Shown: positions 25,501 through 38,331 of the stretch, piece after piece
How the letters are laid out: every line of letters begins with the position of its first letter
Position numbering within the stretch: the stretch's first letter is position 1
DNA from: Drosophila pseudoobscura
Taxonomy: Eukaryota > Arthropoda > Insecta > Diptera > Drosophilidae
DNA: 64,000 nucleotides
Direction: 5' to 3'
Assembly: GCF_009870125.1 (NCBI RefSeq)
Contig: NC_046679.1
Coordinates: forward strand, 5,890,001 to 5,954,000
The notes under the pieces: model-generated
Told to the model about the DNA's origin: nothing
What the model saw: the letters and a program-made list of their open reading frames with translations, nothing else
Databases searched by the model: none
Position numbers and translations under genes: made by a program

Positions 25501-28500
25501 TATTTGCATTTATTTCTGCATGGATTTAATAATCCCCTTACGACAATCATGCTAATTTGTCCCCCGTTCATTTCGCTGAGTACAATATTTGCAAATCTCT
25601 GCGGGATTACCGACCAAGTGGTGATAGATGTGCTGAAAGATGCGGTGACGCTGGCAGAATTATGATACAAATTTCTTGGATATTAATATCCTGCAGGGCC
25701 GTGCGGTTCACGGGACTGCGGGGTACTTTCCCTTAGCTGGAAAGTACAAGTAATTTGCATATTCATATGCGGAGCTTACGAGCAGCTACAAATTTAATAA
25801 TTGGCTACATGCTGCCACTTGCCCCATGCCCTGCGTGGTGTTATTACGGGTATCCTGGCTCTTCCGGCGATGGCTCCCACGCACTCCTGACATTTCCAAA
25901 GACCCACACACACAGACCGACAAAGACGGCGGACCCAAAAAGACCCGCACCGTCACTGTCATTGCCATAAAGCCACAGCTATGTTTATATACGAATGACT
26001 ATGACTATGATATATGGCTTTTATGAATAAATTCAAACATGCAGTGTGCGTGGATGATGGGGCAGATCCTTATACGCTCGCTCTTGAAACTAACGACCCT
26101 AATTAAATGGCATTCGCATAAGAAGAGGCGAGTGATAAGCCCAGTCGGGGCTGTCTGTTTGGGCACAAAAGCCCTATATGGTGGGTGCGTATCCGCTGCA
26201 CTCCCCATCAATGGGAAACACTGAGCACTTAAGTCCGAGGCTAAGACAGTTGAGAAGAGATTTAAGTTTCTTGTTACAGATAATAAATCTTAAATTTCGA
26301 TTCAGTTTACGAGGGCTCGTAAAAATACAAAGCAGCGGATGGACATACAGAAAGCAGCAGGATACGGGTAGACAGCCACGGACAAGTCCAACCGGACTTC
26401 GCATGGCCTGTTCTGGGGGGCCTGACCAAATGATCGAATGATGTACTGTTGTGGTTGTCCGACCAAAACATAAGCAGAAGAAGAATAGAAAAAGAAGCTG
26501 TGGGTCTCGTCTCCCCCAGGGCTCCTGCTCTGGCTCTGGCTCTGATTCCGATTCTGGTTGATGCGGTCGTTGGAAATTGATATAAATGAAAGTGCACATA
26601 AAGCGACGGGCAGTTGGCGTCTCTTATTGTCCTTGGGGTTATGACTGGCACACGTCAAAACGTTTTAGTATCATTTGATAAATCAGCTGGCCGCCACATC
26701 TCTGACTTTATGGGCATCAAGATATCTCCCCAGCAGTTGTCACGGGACGTTTATGGAGGCAGGAAGCCCAGGGCTGACATTTCGATTCCTGGCGGCAGCT
26801 CATCAAAGAATCATTAGAATCAGTCCGACAAGGCGAACCGAAAACAACATTCTAAGGCGTTCTCGTAGCGAAAAAAAAAACAAAAAACATGAATTTGATT
26901 ATCGCAGCACTGCCTAATACGGACAAGGCAAACTATGATGAACTTGATCTTGAGACGAGCGAGCGACCCACAGACTGTGCCTGACTGTCCAACTGTCTGA
27001 CTGTCTGGCTGCCTGACCAGTTTTCCCGAGGTGCAACAGCAACAGCAACAGCAGCTGCTTGCATTGAGCATCGAGCCGGCACTCACTTTCGGATCGGCCG
27101 GGTGTTCCTATAAAAGCCACACTCGGTGTTGCATTTGTCACCAGTTGCAAGCTGCAAACCTTAAATCCAACTCCTATCTAACTACCGTGCAAAACAGCCA
27201 ACAAAATGTTCAAAGTTGTGAGTATCTGTCGGATCTGCTGCTACTGCAACAGCTAATCTGTGACCTTTGAACCCGCTTCGAATCCGAACAGCTGTTTGTC
27301 CTCACCGCCCTCGCCGCCGCCCAGGTCTACGCCCATCCCGGAGTGGTAGCCGTGCATCCCGTTGTGGCGCACCCCGTTGTGGCGCATCCCGCTGTGGTGC
27401 ATCACAGTCCCATCATCCATCATGGCGCCCACTCGGTGCACTCGTAAGTTTGAGCAGGACGCAATTAATTTTCAATCTGCTTATCGCCCTAACTGCCTCC
27501 ACGCTCTTCGAACAGACACGTCGTGCACCATCCGGCACCCGTCAAGGTCGTCACCCCGATTGTTGCCAGGCCTGTGGTGGCTGTTCATGCCGTTAAGCCG
27601 GTGGTGCCCCTAGTGCCCGTGCACCACGCCGCCCCCGCTCTGGTCGTGCATCACTAAGTGCACAAACTGCACCCTGACCCCTGACCGTCCCCTCCCCTCC
27701 GCCCATCCAATCCAAGCCCCAACCAACATCCAAGATTATCCCCCAATAAAAGTTCATAGCCACGTAATTGAAGAGAGTGTTTTCAACGTTATCAACGTTT
27801 CACGTTGCACTTACCTGTCGAGGGACACGGCAATTAAACTGTAAACCGATGCCGCCACCGAGACACCCTGTATGTAGGGCACAAACTTGCACATCAGCCA
27901 TCCGAGCATCCAGGCTGAAAAATACAAATAATGGTTAGAACAGAGCAGAACAGAACAGAACAGAACAGAAGAGTAGAGAAGGTAGAGAGCGGGTAAATAT
28001 TGGCCATTAACAGTGTACAAATTATGCTGAGTAACTTTCGGTCACATCGCCCTGTGCTGTCCTGTCCTGTTCTGTCCTGTACTCTACTGTGCATTGTTGT
28101 CGTAGTCGTTGTCCTGGTTGTCCTATCTCTGGTCCTATGGTTAACGTTCAATGCTTCTTTGGCATCGCAGGCCGCCCACGTCGCCGCCGTTGTTTGCTGA
28201 CTGAGATTTATGTGCTGCATATCATTCATAATTTGGTGACAAGTCTCAGATTGCGACCAGGCAGAGGCAGAGGCAGAGACGGAGGCAGGCGGCCAGGCCA
28301 GTGAGTGATGACGGGGAACGGGACTATTGTTTGCCCAGCCACAACCAGGACCACAATCAGGACAAGAGCCACGACTACGACCAGGACTAGGACCACGACG
28401 AGACCAGACCAGACCGCACTTGCCTAAGTTAATTTGTATTCCTTTTATTCTATTTGATGGAAGACACGAGACTGGTACGCGACGCGTCCTCGTGACATGG

Positions 28501-31500
28501 CGGTCTCCCACATAGCAATCGCATAGTTGTGCGTTATGAATTTTATGCTAAAAGGAATAACTCACTCAGACACAAAAGGTTATAAAACACACACATGGCC
28601 GGGGGCATGGAAGGGCACCAGGACCAGCACCAGTACTGGCAGCGCTGGCAGGACCTGCGGCAAACTTTGTCAAGGTTGATGACAGTCGAATAGCGCCCCG
28701 AGCATGACAGATCGAATGGCAATTAACCAACAAGAGCCCACACATCATTAGCACGAGGCGAAGTGTCAGGACGTCCCCCTGCCCCTATGATCCGCACCGT
28801 GGGGTTCAATGCTCGGCGCAGGAGACGCCTTCTCAGCCTTAACGCCGTCAGGGGCTGTGCTTTTGCGGGCTTCTAATTTCCTGTCTCGCTCGCCTGTCTT
28901 ATCTCGATTTCTTGTCGCTTTTTATTATGCATACGTATACGCACCGTACGCCCGCGCTCACAGCAGCCCAATAAAAGCCGAATTTAATATGATTTGGCAC
29001 ATAAAAATATAAATATTATTTGGCTTTGTGGCTATGAACTTCTGTTCATTGGCTTGGGAGTCGAATGGACAGGTTCTGGGCAGGATCATGTGTGCGTGTG
29101 CAGGACATGAAAATCGGACACAGATGGACGGGCGGACTGACAAACAATCAACCGAATGTACACGAGGAGACAGCAGCTCAAATGGGTTTTCTTTTCGGGT
29201 TTATTCTTTCGAATCTTTCGATTTGAAATTGCTTGCGTTGAACAAGAGGCAAACCTCTCCTGTTGCAAGTGCAACAGACTGAAACCGAAGCTATTAATGC
29301 GAGTGTATTCGGCTACTTATTTGATATTATATGCTGATAAGGGTAAACTTTGATATATGGCTGTCTGCCTGGCCAAACTTGTTTGCCAGAAAGTTGTTTA
29401 AGCTAGAATTTAAATTCAAATTCAGTTCGGAAGAGCTCCATCAAATTCAATCATGTGAATGGTTAAACAGATTACTTTCTTTTTCTAAATTTAAATTCTC
29501 TTAAAGCGTTCGCCATTTAATTAAGGAATGCAAACGTGACTTGTTTGGTTTTTTTTGGATTAAAGTTTTCAACAGTCCTCACAACTACTAAGTATACAAA
29601 CAAACTAAAGCCATATTCAAATTATTCAAAGCTGTCTTTTATAATCCCAAAGAAACACAGGGGTGTATATACGATATACGTATGGCTCCAAACTTCATGG
29701 GAGTTGTGCTGAATTTATATACAAAATATTCAGCAAATTATTAAAATCTTTCCATACAAAAAAACTAAAAACTGTCCATAAATAAATTTACGGAATTATA
29801 TTTTCTGCATGTGTATTTATAGATATGGATTTTGTGTATCTGTAGGCAAACAAACAACAAAGGAAGCTAGTGAAAGTATAACAGTACAAAAGGTACGTGA
29901 AAACAATATAGAATTAAAGGACCTTTTGCCTTGTCCCTCCCTCTCCTCCATTAATTTGTTGTGTAAACGTCAGAAATAACACGAATCGACTCGCGTGAGG
30001 GTCGGACCTTGAAGCTCAATGTTCCCTAAACAATCATTTTTGGCCTGAAGTGAAGCCAAATAATTGGGCTCTGAAGGGTAAACAAGCAGCTTCTTAAGTC
30101 GAAAGCCGCGGTGCGTACTGTCAAGGTAAGAGGAATGAGTGTCTGCCCTGAGTGTGCTTTGACAGGGCAACATATGGCCTGCAGACGACGCAGCAGCAGC
30201 GTCTCCATTTGTTAAGCATAAGCTGGTGCTCAATATTGATCAACTACAGGAGAGGAGATAATACCAATCGATACTTGAGCTTATCAGCAGCCTTCAATTG
30301 TGCTGCGGTGGCGGTGAGGTCGTGCTCGGGGCCCTGGAAAATGTCAAGCGCGCCCTGCCTAAGCCTTTTAGTTTTTGGTCCCTTTGCTGGAAAACTTTTC
30401 TTTTGTCGTTACGCATAGGCAAAGTGGATTGGATTTTTCTTTGCATTGTCTCCGGAGCTTGGATTGTGTTTCCAGGGTAAGGTCATAAAGTTAATGAAAT
30501 AATCAGGCGTAACAAATCCGCCAACGGGTCAGGGGTTTGAGACTCGGGCCGTGGGTTCGATTGGTATGGGCGTGGAATGGCCATGGAAAAGGCATAACAC
30601 TTCAGACAAATGCGTTATTGTTATGATTATCACTTGAGCGTCACGTCCTGCGGCGACTGCTGTAACAACACGATGGCAAATTGAATACCGCAGGAAGGGC
30701 GCCAGGCTGCACAGCGAAGAGTGGTATATGGAGGTGAGATCTGGGTATGCGAAGCCGGCGTGTGACTGTGGCTGCCATTTGTTGCCATCCTGCACGTAGC
30801 GACTAAATTAAAATACAATCATGCGGCGCAAAGTGCTGAAAAATGACTTCATCAGCAGCGTCTTTCGTTATGCATACGCCGCCGCAGCGTCTGGCACAAA
30901 TCACGCTGCCAATTTAATGAACAAACGGGCAGGGCAACGTGACTTAAAATAGGGAACGTGATGCGGATCCACAAAGGACTTAATGACAACGATTTCGCAT
31001 TGATAAGATGGCACAACAATGGCCATAAAGCCCCATTTAGGACAACAGTCGCTGCTGAGCAATGCAAGGATATCCTTCGTCTCAAGGCGGATGGCTCCGT
31101 TGGGGGGGCACTGCGCGCGGCTAGGAAATCAATTCATTTCGCATTTTATTGGATTTCGAAGCACACATAAATAAGGGCCCCAACCGCCACACATTCCAAA
31201 CCCCCAACTCAAACGAACCAACCCTCAACCCTCAAGCCTCCAACCAGTACAGGCCCAACCCCGTGCAGGTACCAACAAGCACACACACACACACAGATAC
31301 GCTTGGGGTGTATGTGTGTGTGTGTGTTTGTGTGGATAACCCTGACTATCAGGTTTGCCAAGCGAAATATTTAGGTCAATTCATCCAGCCGCAAAAAGCC
31401 TTGAATGCAAACAACCTTCCACTGCAGTTCTGAGGCTTGAAGGTGTGCTTAGATAATGGCGCTGCCTGCGGCGATGGCCATCGCTCGCGTCGCCGTCGCC

Positions 31501-34500
31501 GTCGCCGTCCGCGTCGTACTCGGCATCGGCATCGGCTTTGACGGTTGCATTTTGATTTCATATAATTCACTTTGATGGCGGGGTGGTGGAGCCCATCCTT
31601 GCCGCGAGTCGGGGTGTGTCTGTGTGTGTAATAACATCAGACAGCAACGTGCAATGTTCGATGTGCAAATATGCCAAACATCCGAGACTCCAGCACCTAC
31701 AGTACAGAAAAGTACAGCACAGTACAGAGCTTCCAGCTCCAACTCCCACACCAATCCATCCGTTGTTGGCGCAGCTTTGAACTCGCCTTCGATGTAAACG
31801 TCTTTCATCGGCTTGTCGAAAGCGAATTGGAATGTTTGGGGACCACCCCCAGCCAGAGCACGGAGAGCACCCAAAAAATATCCTCCCCACAGACCCATCA
31901 TCCGCCCCACACAAGTCGAAATGCCAGCGCAAGGGCTGCAATTTGTGTTTGCTGTTGTGACTGCTGCTTTTGCTTAGGCCTCACCAGCTGAGCCGCCCAA
32001 GTCAGGCCATAACGGAGAGGCAAGGCAAGGCGGGGGGAGGGGAACGGAGGGGAGGCGAGGGCCACCCACAGTGACCCACTAAGAGCGGTCGGCCCGTGGC
32101 AGCGCCAGCCCTGCGCCTAGCTTGAATTTGTGAAATTAGGTCAGTTTTGTGTCGATGATCCTTTGGGCCACCCCGCAAAGCAGCAACAACCAGCCATGCA
32201 CACACCCATACACACACAGAGCCGAGTGCGAGTACATAGAGAGTGAGAGCGCCCGAGAGACAACGGAGAGAGTGCGCAGAGGCACACAAACACAGAGACA
32301 AACGCACACAGACACGCAGCCCACAATGCAGGCTGAGGAAAACTCATTCACTTTTTCCTGCCCAGCCACTCGCTCTTCATTCGTTTTTCCTGGTGTTCGC
32401 ATTCGGCCGACTTCGTTTACTACGCCCCCACTCTGGCCGACCCACTTGTTGGGCGGGGGAGAACGTTGGCCGAGTGCAATGCCGTTTCTTGGAGTTTAGG
32501 TATAGCAACAAGAGAGCCTCCACACACAGCCCACTACTTAATTGGCAACACTTGGGGCAATCCGTGAGCCTAGCTGGCCGTGGGCAGGCGGACTACTGCT
32601 GTTGGGGGCAGCCATCGGCTCCAATAGAAGATGGAACTGCGGCCCTTGGTCTGGTTTTGGTTCCCTGGCTGCCCCGGCTGCCCTGACATGGCGTGCATTA
32701 CAATCGGAATTTGATTTCTCAAGGATTTCGATCATTTTTCCATGTCGACGGCGATTTGCATAGACATAGACCCATACGCTGTACTCTGTACGCTGTACTC
32801 TGGGCACCTGCTCGAACAGCTCTACGACAATCAATTTAGAAGACAGCTTACCGCCCGAGTCTGACGCGCAAAGGGGAGAGGAGCACGGTGTACATGGAGG
32901 AAGGAAAGACAGTTACAGAGGGGGTGTAGGATACGACACAGATAGATAGATAGGCATGTCAGGCAAAATTTATTTAAATTAAAGCATACAATTATGCGCA
33001 ACCTCGTTTATTGGGTCGTTTGTGGGCCGTCGTGCCTTCGCTGGGATTTCGAATTGGATTGGCCTTTAATTAAATATACACTTGTACCTTGGACATTGGA
33101 CATTGGCGAATTGTCAGTTCCACGAAGGACTCCGGGCTGGGATAGGGAGTGGTGTGTGGTGTGGTGTTCTAGCACCCGGAAAATTAATTTAATTGAGTGC
33201 CACCATCCCGGGCAGGGATTTCTCTGATGTCACAGACTCATTTACATTGCTTAAAAGATTTGAAACATTTCGGACAGACTAAATACTGAATGAATTATCC
33301 GGGGGGACATTCGATGAAATGTACATGTTTTCATTTTGTTTTTTTCCACTAGAAGCTTCAGGAATGGAATGCAATTTACTAAATGCATTCTTTTATAATT
33401 GAATTTTAACTTTACTCAATTTTCGATGCTAAAATTTAATGGATTTCAAGGCCACACTCCATTCCAGCCAATTATCTTTCTTTAATGGTGTTTTGAAATT
33501 GGAAACTGCAAGAGTTTCCTACATAAATCCTCGCAAACTGTTCGATTCCCAATTAAAATGGGAAACGAAAACCAAATGTGTCTACGCAGAGTAAATAAAT
33601 TCCAATATAAAAAGGAATGGTAATGACTGCAACGCAAAACTGCTTGCACCACTTCTGCAGGAAAACGAGCTTAATTTCCTGAGGCATTGATGCCAACATT
33701 AGCTCTAATGACCAGGACCATTACACTTGTTTTTGTGCCCGTATCTGTAGCTGGCACATTACGCATACGCCACGTGAACACGCAGCCAGGGTGGTGCCAA
33801 CAAATTTCGGCCGTGTCGTTTGGCGAAGCTTTTTCTAAGCGGCGATTAATTGCAGCCCATAAATCCAGCTAATATGCAGAACCAAACGAAAAAACAGTCG
33901 GAATGAAGCCCCACGCATCATCCCACACGGCGTTAATGTGGCCCCCAGCGGCAAATAAATCCCAGAGCCTTACGGAATTAAGCAGATACTTACGCACAAA
34001 GATGTTGCCAATAAGAGTGGCTGGCAGGCAGAAGACAATAACAAGGATGTCCGCAATGGCCTGGAATCGGGAAGCGGAATGGAATGGAATGGAAATTTAA
34101 GTTCAAAATTAATGGGGTTCATCCGTAAGATTTAGGAGCGCACATACCAGATTCACAATGAAGTAGTTTGTCACCGTCCGCATACGAGGCGCCCGCAGGA
34201 CGACGGCAATCACGAAGCTGTTGCCAATGAGCCCCACCAGGAACACCACGATATACGCCACGCAGTAGACAATGGACATGGCCAGCGAATGGCGGTAGAG
34301 CGGATCGAAGCCGAAGTCCACGTTTCCGTCGAACTGCTCCCAGCGCATGGAACTGTCGTTGTAGGACTTGGTGGCCGCCACTGCCGCGATCAGGCTGGTG
34401 GTGGCCGGCGACATGTTCAGCAAGTTGGCATAATAGGTGGATGAGGTGGCCTCGGCAATGGCCAGGCCCGACAAGGACACCACCTGCTGACTGCCCGCGA

Positions 34501-35038
34501 TGGCCAGGGCCGACGAGGATGCCGCCACCGATGCTGTTGTCGTGGTAGTGGCTGCAATCGTGGCTAACAAAGAGCTGGCGGCAGGCGCCACCGTCGCCGT
34601 GGCCGTGGTCAAAACGGTCCCCAAAAGAGTGTCCATAATGGCGCCGTTACTCAATTTAATGGTACTCGATCCGCTCGAGGAGCTGCTGATGCTGGCCACA
34701 GAGTTGCTATTTCCATTGTCACTGGCATTCCCGATCCCATTGCTTGGACCGCTGCTGCTGCTGCTATTGCTGGTGCTCAGCAAATCATTGAAATTCAAGA
34801 GGTTCTGCAAATCGACGAAATTATGCGTGAAATTATTATAGTCCCCAGCGAAGGCGGCGGCTTCCTCGATTGTTTCGCTCTGCTCCACCATGGGCCAAGG
34901 CCTGCCTGGCGCTGAAGGGGCTATGGCTGCTGTGGTGGCTGCCGCCGCGGTTATGCTAGTGGCTGTCGTCGGAGTCGGAGTGTCGCCACTTGGATGGCTT
35001 TTATGCTTGCGCTTGCGAATCCTCCCGTTCACTGCCAT
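22575..35038 (-). CDS. SIFaR: SIFamide receptor (neuropeptide GPCR)
   Basis: Rhodopsin-family receptor for the neuropeptide SIFamide (courtship, sleep, feeding). Five coding exons on the minus strand: 35038-34148, 34060-33994, 27914-27815, 24017-23379, 23316-22575; phases join to 812 residues. The first about 230 residues are a Ser/Thr/Ala-rich extracellular part with NFTHNF and NDSS sites, followed by [22 protein letters not shown]1 [21 protein letters not shown]2 [23 protein letters not shown] form is [13 protein letters not shown]6 [13 protein letters not shown]7 [11 protein letters not shown]. The long tail carries about eight KQDS-type repeats. The ATG at 35036-35038 follows an in-frame stop. 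The introns of 6.1 and 3.8 kb are large. Codon 1 could be preceded by 5' UTR exons not seen here. Confidence 0.93.
27109..27116 (+). promoter_or_regulatory. TATA box of the nested cuticle-like gene
   Basis: TATAAAAG lies about 90 bp before the ATG at 27206; an initiator-like TCACCAGTT follows about 30 bp later (near 27138-27146), as in many Drosophila cuticle protein genes. Confidence 0.75.
27206..27657 (+). CDS. Small secreted His/Val/Pro/Ala-rich cuticle-like protein
   Basis: Three exons, 27206-27217, 27292-27443 and 27516-27657, give 101 residues. The first exon codes only MFKV, a layout typical of insect cuticle protein genes. A signal peptide ([18 protein letters not shown]) is followed by low-complexity mature protein with [17 protein letters not shown] and later [11 protein letters not shown] and [14 protein letters not shown]. 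There is no Rebers-Riddiford chitin-binding motif, so it fits low-complexity cuticular or retinin-like proteins. TATA box and AATAAA (27745-27750) are present. It lies on the strand opposite to SIFaR, wholly inside an intron, only 65 bp from a SIFaR exon at its poly(A) signal. Confidence 0.85.
27745..27750 (+). terminator. Poly(A) signal of nested cuticle-like gene
   Basis: AATAAA 88 bp after the stop codon and 65 bp before the antisense SIFaR exon at 27815-27914. Confidence 0.75.
27915..33993. other. SIFaR intron 2 (6.1 kb)
   Basis: No nested gene was recognised. It begins with pentanucleotide AACAG repeats (about 27940-27970) facing a CTGTC-rich stretch (28050-28090). It also holds facing (CA)n and (TG)n tracts at 31279-31335. 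Confidence 0.65.
31279..31335. repeat. Facing (CA)n and (TG)n tracts
   Basis: A run of CA repeats (31280-31296) followed after about 18 bp by a run of TG repeats (31312-31335); the two can pair as a hairpin. Confidence 0.8.
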
Positions 35039-38000
35039 CGCCAGGCCGTCTTGGATAAGCTAGCAGGCACTTTAAGTGGCGCCTCGACCGTCGCTGGTAA
35101 TCTCTCTATTTTATTGGTATCTGTACTCGCAGTAGTTTCTTTTGATTTAGAAAAAGTCTATAAAAATGGCATCGTCACTTGGCATTTCGTTGGCTTTGAA
35201 AAACATTCAGTTGTAGGATATGCAGGATATTTCGTGGCTTTACAGATTAAAAAAACAAAAATATATAATTAACATGCGACTCCTACATACATATGTGCCA
35301 CAGTGTTTTTGTGTGTGTGTGTGTGTGTGTGTGAGCTGCCTTTGTAGTTGTCGCTGTCGTTGCACAACAAATGCAATTTTCGCCACTCGCGCCCCCCAAG
35401 GTTGGATGTGCTTTGGAGAAGCCATTGGCTGGCAGCACCTACATACAACCTACAACAGTTTGTTGCCGTTTGGGATGCGGAGCGAATCGGTCGGGTTGGG
35501 CAGTCGGTCGGTCTGGTCTGGTCTGGTCTGGTCTCTGGGTCGTTCGTCAGCTGGTTGACGTTGCCTTGGATGGCATTACGAAAAAGTCGGCGGCTCAAGG
35601 CCTTGTGTGCATATTTCAGATAAGGCCAAATGTTGGAGGCTTGGATAAATGGTTGGATTGGTAGCATTGAACGCGGGGCGGTGCAGCCAAACCGTGAGGC
35701 TGGGCTCAGGGACATGGCCATATACCATCTCCAACACATGCGCGTGGTTAATTAATTTTAGTGCCATTTCTCTTATTGTTCGCTGCTCTTGTCGCTCCGC
35801 TCTGCTCCGCTCTGTTTTTGGGCACAATTGAAAAAGGCAAGGCGAGCTTGCACTTTGACCTCAAAAAAGCCGAACAAACATCGACAAAACGAACCATCGA
35901 GTAACTCAATGGCACCATATAAAAATTCCATTAAGCACAACTGCCAAGCGCAGGAGGCACTTCGATTGAGTGCCAAAAAATTGCCAGTAAGCATTGAAAC
36001 AATCGCCACAAGCCAAGGAATTCTTTTGTTGCCTGTTCGCCCATGGGGGAGTGGCGTTATCCACGGGAGCCGATGGCAGACAAACTGGCGACTAAAGACC
36101 CCTTAGCACACAATTCAAACTGTCCCCAGCCGCTCTCAGCTGGAGCTGGTGTCGTATTCCGCTGCCGATCCAATCCATTTTGGATTCGGCCGTTTATTCT
36201 GGCTGCGACAGAGTGAGCGTGAAAGCAGCGCTTCAAACCTAATTGTGCTTACATGCCGTGCCCCGTGGTCTAGTCAATTTCAGCGCTATTCAGTGGAGAA
36301 AGCAGAAAGCTGATGGTCCATGCCCAAGGGCCCAATGGGGCGTTTGACCAAGTGTCAACAGCACGACTAATTAAAATGTCAGTGCTAAAAACTGCACACA
36401 GAGCAGAAAAGGCAGAGCGAGTGCAGCATAATGATGCTAAAAGTTTACAACTCCCACACTGAAGGGATGGCGATGACACCTTCGCACAGCGCCCACACAA
36501 AAGCAAACAGAAACAGAAACAAAAAACGATTCAACGGAAAAAATATTGAAAGGTTAACACTACGCGTGGTCGGTTCGGTTGGTTCCGTGTTGCGTTCCAT
36601 GGACGGCCATGTGCTGGTCGCCGTGCCGATAGATGATGTTGTGTGCCCTTCGGCGACCGCGATGTTAACGGATTCGCGTCTGAATGAGGACTGCGGCCAA
36701 CGCAGCACGGGCAGCTCGTTTTTCAGGCTATCTGGCCTCACGACAGACATGGACACAGACACGCTCGGAGCACGATAGTGGGAGCCGACGACGACGATGG
36801 CCCGACGACGACTGAATGTAGGTCCCTGTTGCCAAACCGCACCCGCCGCCAGTTACCGTTACCCTCCACAGCAGTGTCGAGCTCGATTCGGGAGAGTGGG
36901 TCCCCTTCCTCGGCCCCGTCCCCCCCACATCGCATCGCATCGCATCGCTCATTCGCTCAATCGTCCTTGTCGCCTATGTACTCGGGCACATACACCCGAA
37001 CACTCCGTGAGCGGCGCACCAACGTCCCTCAAATGCAATGACAGAGCCTCGCCTCTCCTATATGTTTATGCTTTTTCCTGTCCTTTTCGGAGCTTCGCAC
37101 AGGCTTAGCATACAACTTTGTAGGCTTAAAACTGAAGGACCACATTTGGCAACATGCAAGGTTAAATGGCGAAATGTCAGGGAGACCGAGTCTCAGGGAA
37201 GCTGCGGTGGGCGTAAGGCGGATTCCCGTCTAAAACACTTTCACAACCAAAATCAGCCCAGACCCGGACTCGTACCCGGACCCGGACCCCTGTTCATTTC
37301 GGGCCGAGATGAAAGGAAAACATGTTGATGCTGCTTTTTCATAAATACGTTTATTATGCCATTTTACTTTTCCTCCCCGCTTTTGGCTATTGTATTGCGT
37401 GTCGCTGTGCTCAGGCACAGGAAACAAAACAGAGAGCAACAAGAGGTCTCCCCCAATTGCTCTGTTCATGTCTCTCAGCGCAGACACACACGCGCGGGCA
37501 CACGGCGTATACGCAATTTCCGTGTAGCCTCCATTATGCTGCTGTTCCTTTTGTTACGGTGGCTGTTGTTACTGCCAATTGCTGCCATCAGGCTTTCGCC
37601 TTTTCGTTACACTTTGCCGTTTGTGCTTCTGCCAAGCCTTCCTGCCAATGCAACAAAGTTTTATTGCTGCGCTTCCTTCAGAGCAGAATAGAGCACTTTC
37701 CGCTCTGCGGAAATTCAGGTTCTGCTCGCCAACTGAGGGTGTTTGGGGAGGGCCTAAGCGGGGATGGCAATTAAATCTGTGTCCAGCCAAACAATAATCA
37801 AAACTTTTGTCCTTTCCATCGCTTTGCATACTCTTTGTTTTGAAGTTTAATGACAGTTTTCAAGTTTTTCAGTTCAACTCGTTAGCATAGCATTTATTTG
37901 GAGCTCGCTCGCAGCTGAACGCTCTTCACTATTTACACTTACCCAATGCTGTTGCTCAAGGATATGCGCCAACTCAAACCCGAATCCGAGCCCGTACTCG

Positions 38001-38331
38001 ATCCCGTGCCCAGCCCACCCCGATTCAGTCGGTTCAGCACAGGATGCGCGTGCGTTTTGCAACAGCTGGCTTTCCTGCTCCGCGAACAGCCAAAGGTTCA
38101 AAAACCTTGTGTTTGGTTCAACTCTCACAAACATTTGGACGGTTGCCACCATACACTGAGCCAATTCGGTGGTGGGTTTTTGGGACTAGGAAACTATACA
38201 ATGAACAATTTCGCAAGGGATGTATGTAATCCTCCTAACGAACTACCTGCGAATGTAGGTAAGCGGTTTCCAAACTGCACCTGGCCTTTTTGTAGTGCCA
38301 TAAGGAAATACCATTTAATGTGTACCTCGTA
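35039..38331. other. SIFaR 5' flank
   Basis: No convincing coding sequence. Contains a (GT)n tract at 35311-35333, (GTCTG)n at about 35511-35533 and (GCATC)n near 36928-36948. It probably includes the SIFaR promoter and 5' UTR, which could not be placed. Confidence 0.5.

Larger units (their letters stand above)
24018..27814. other. SIFaR intron 3, hosts a nested gene
   Basis: A 3.8 kb intron that contains the complete nested plus-strand gene at 27.1-27.75 kb. The remainder (24018-27100) is non-coding, with no recognised repeat family. Confidence 0.7.

Noticed and set aside
30500-32850. Several 100-150 residue frames in the SIFaR intron
   Set aside because: Low-complexity or simple-repeat driven, with overlapping frames on both strands and no domain features.
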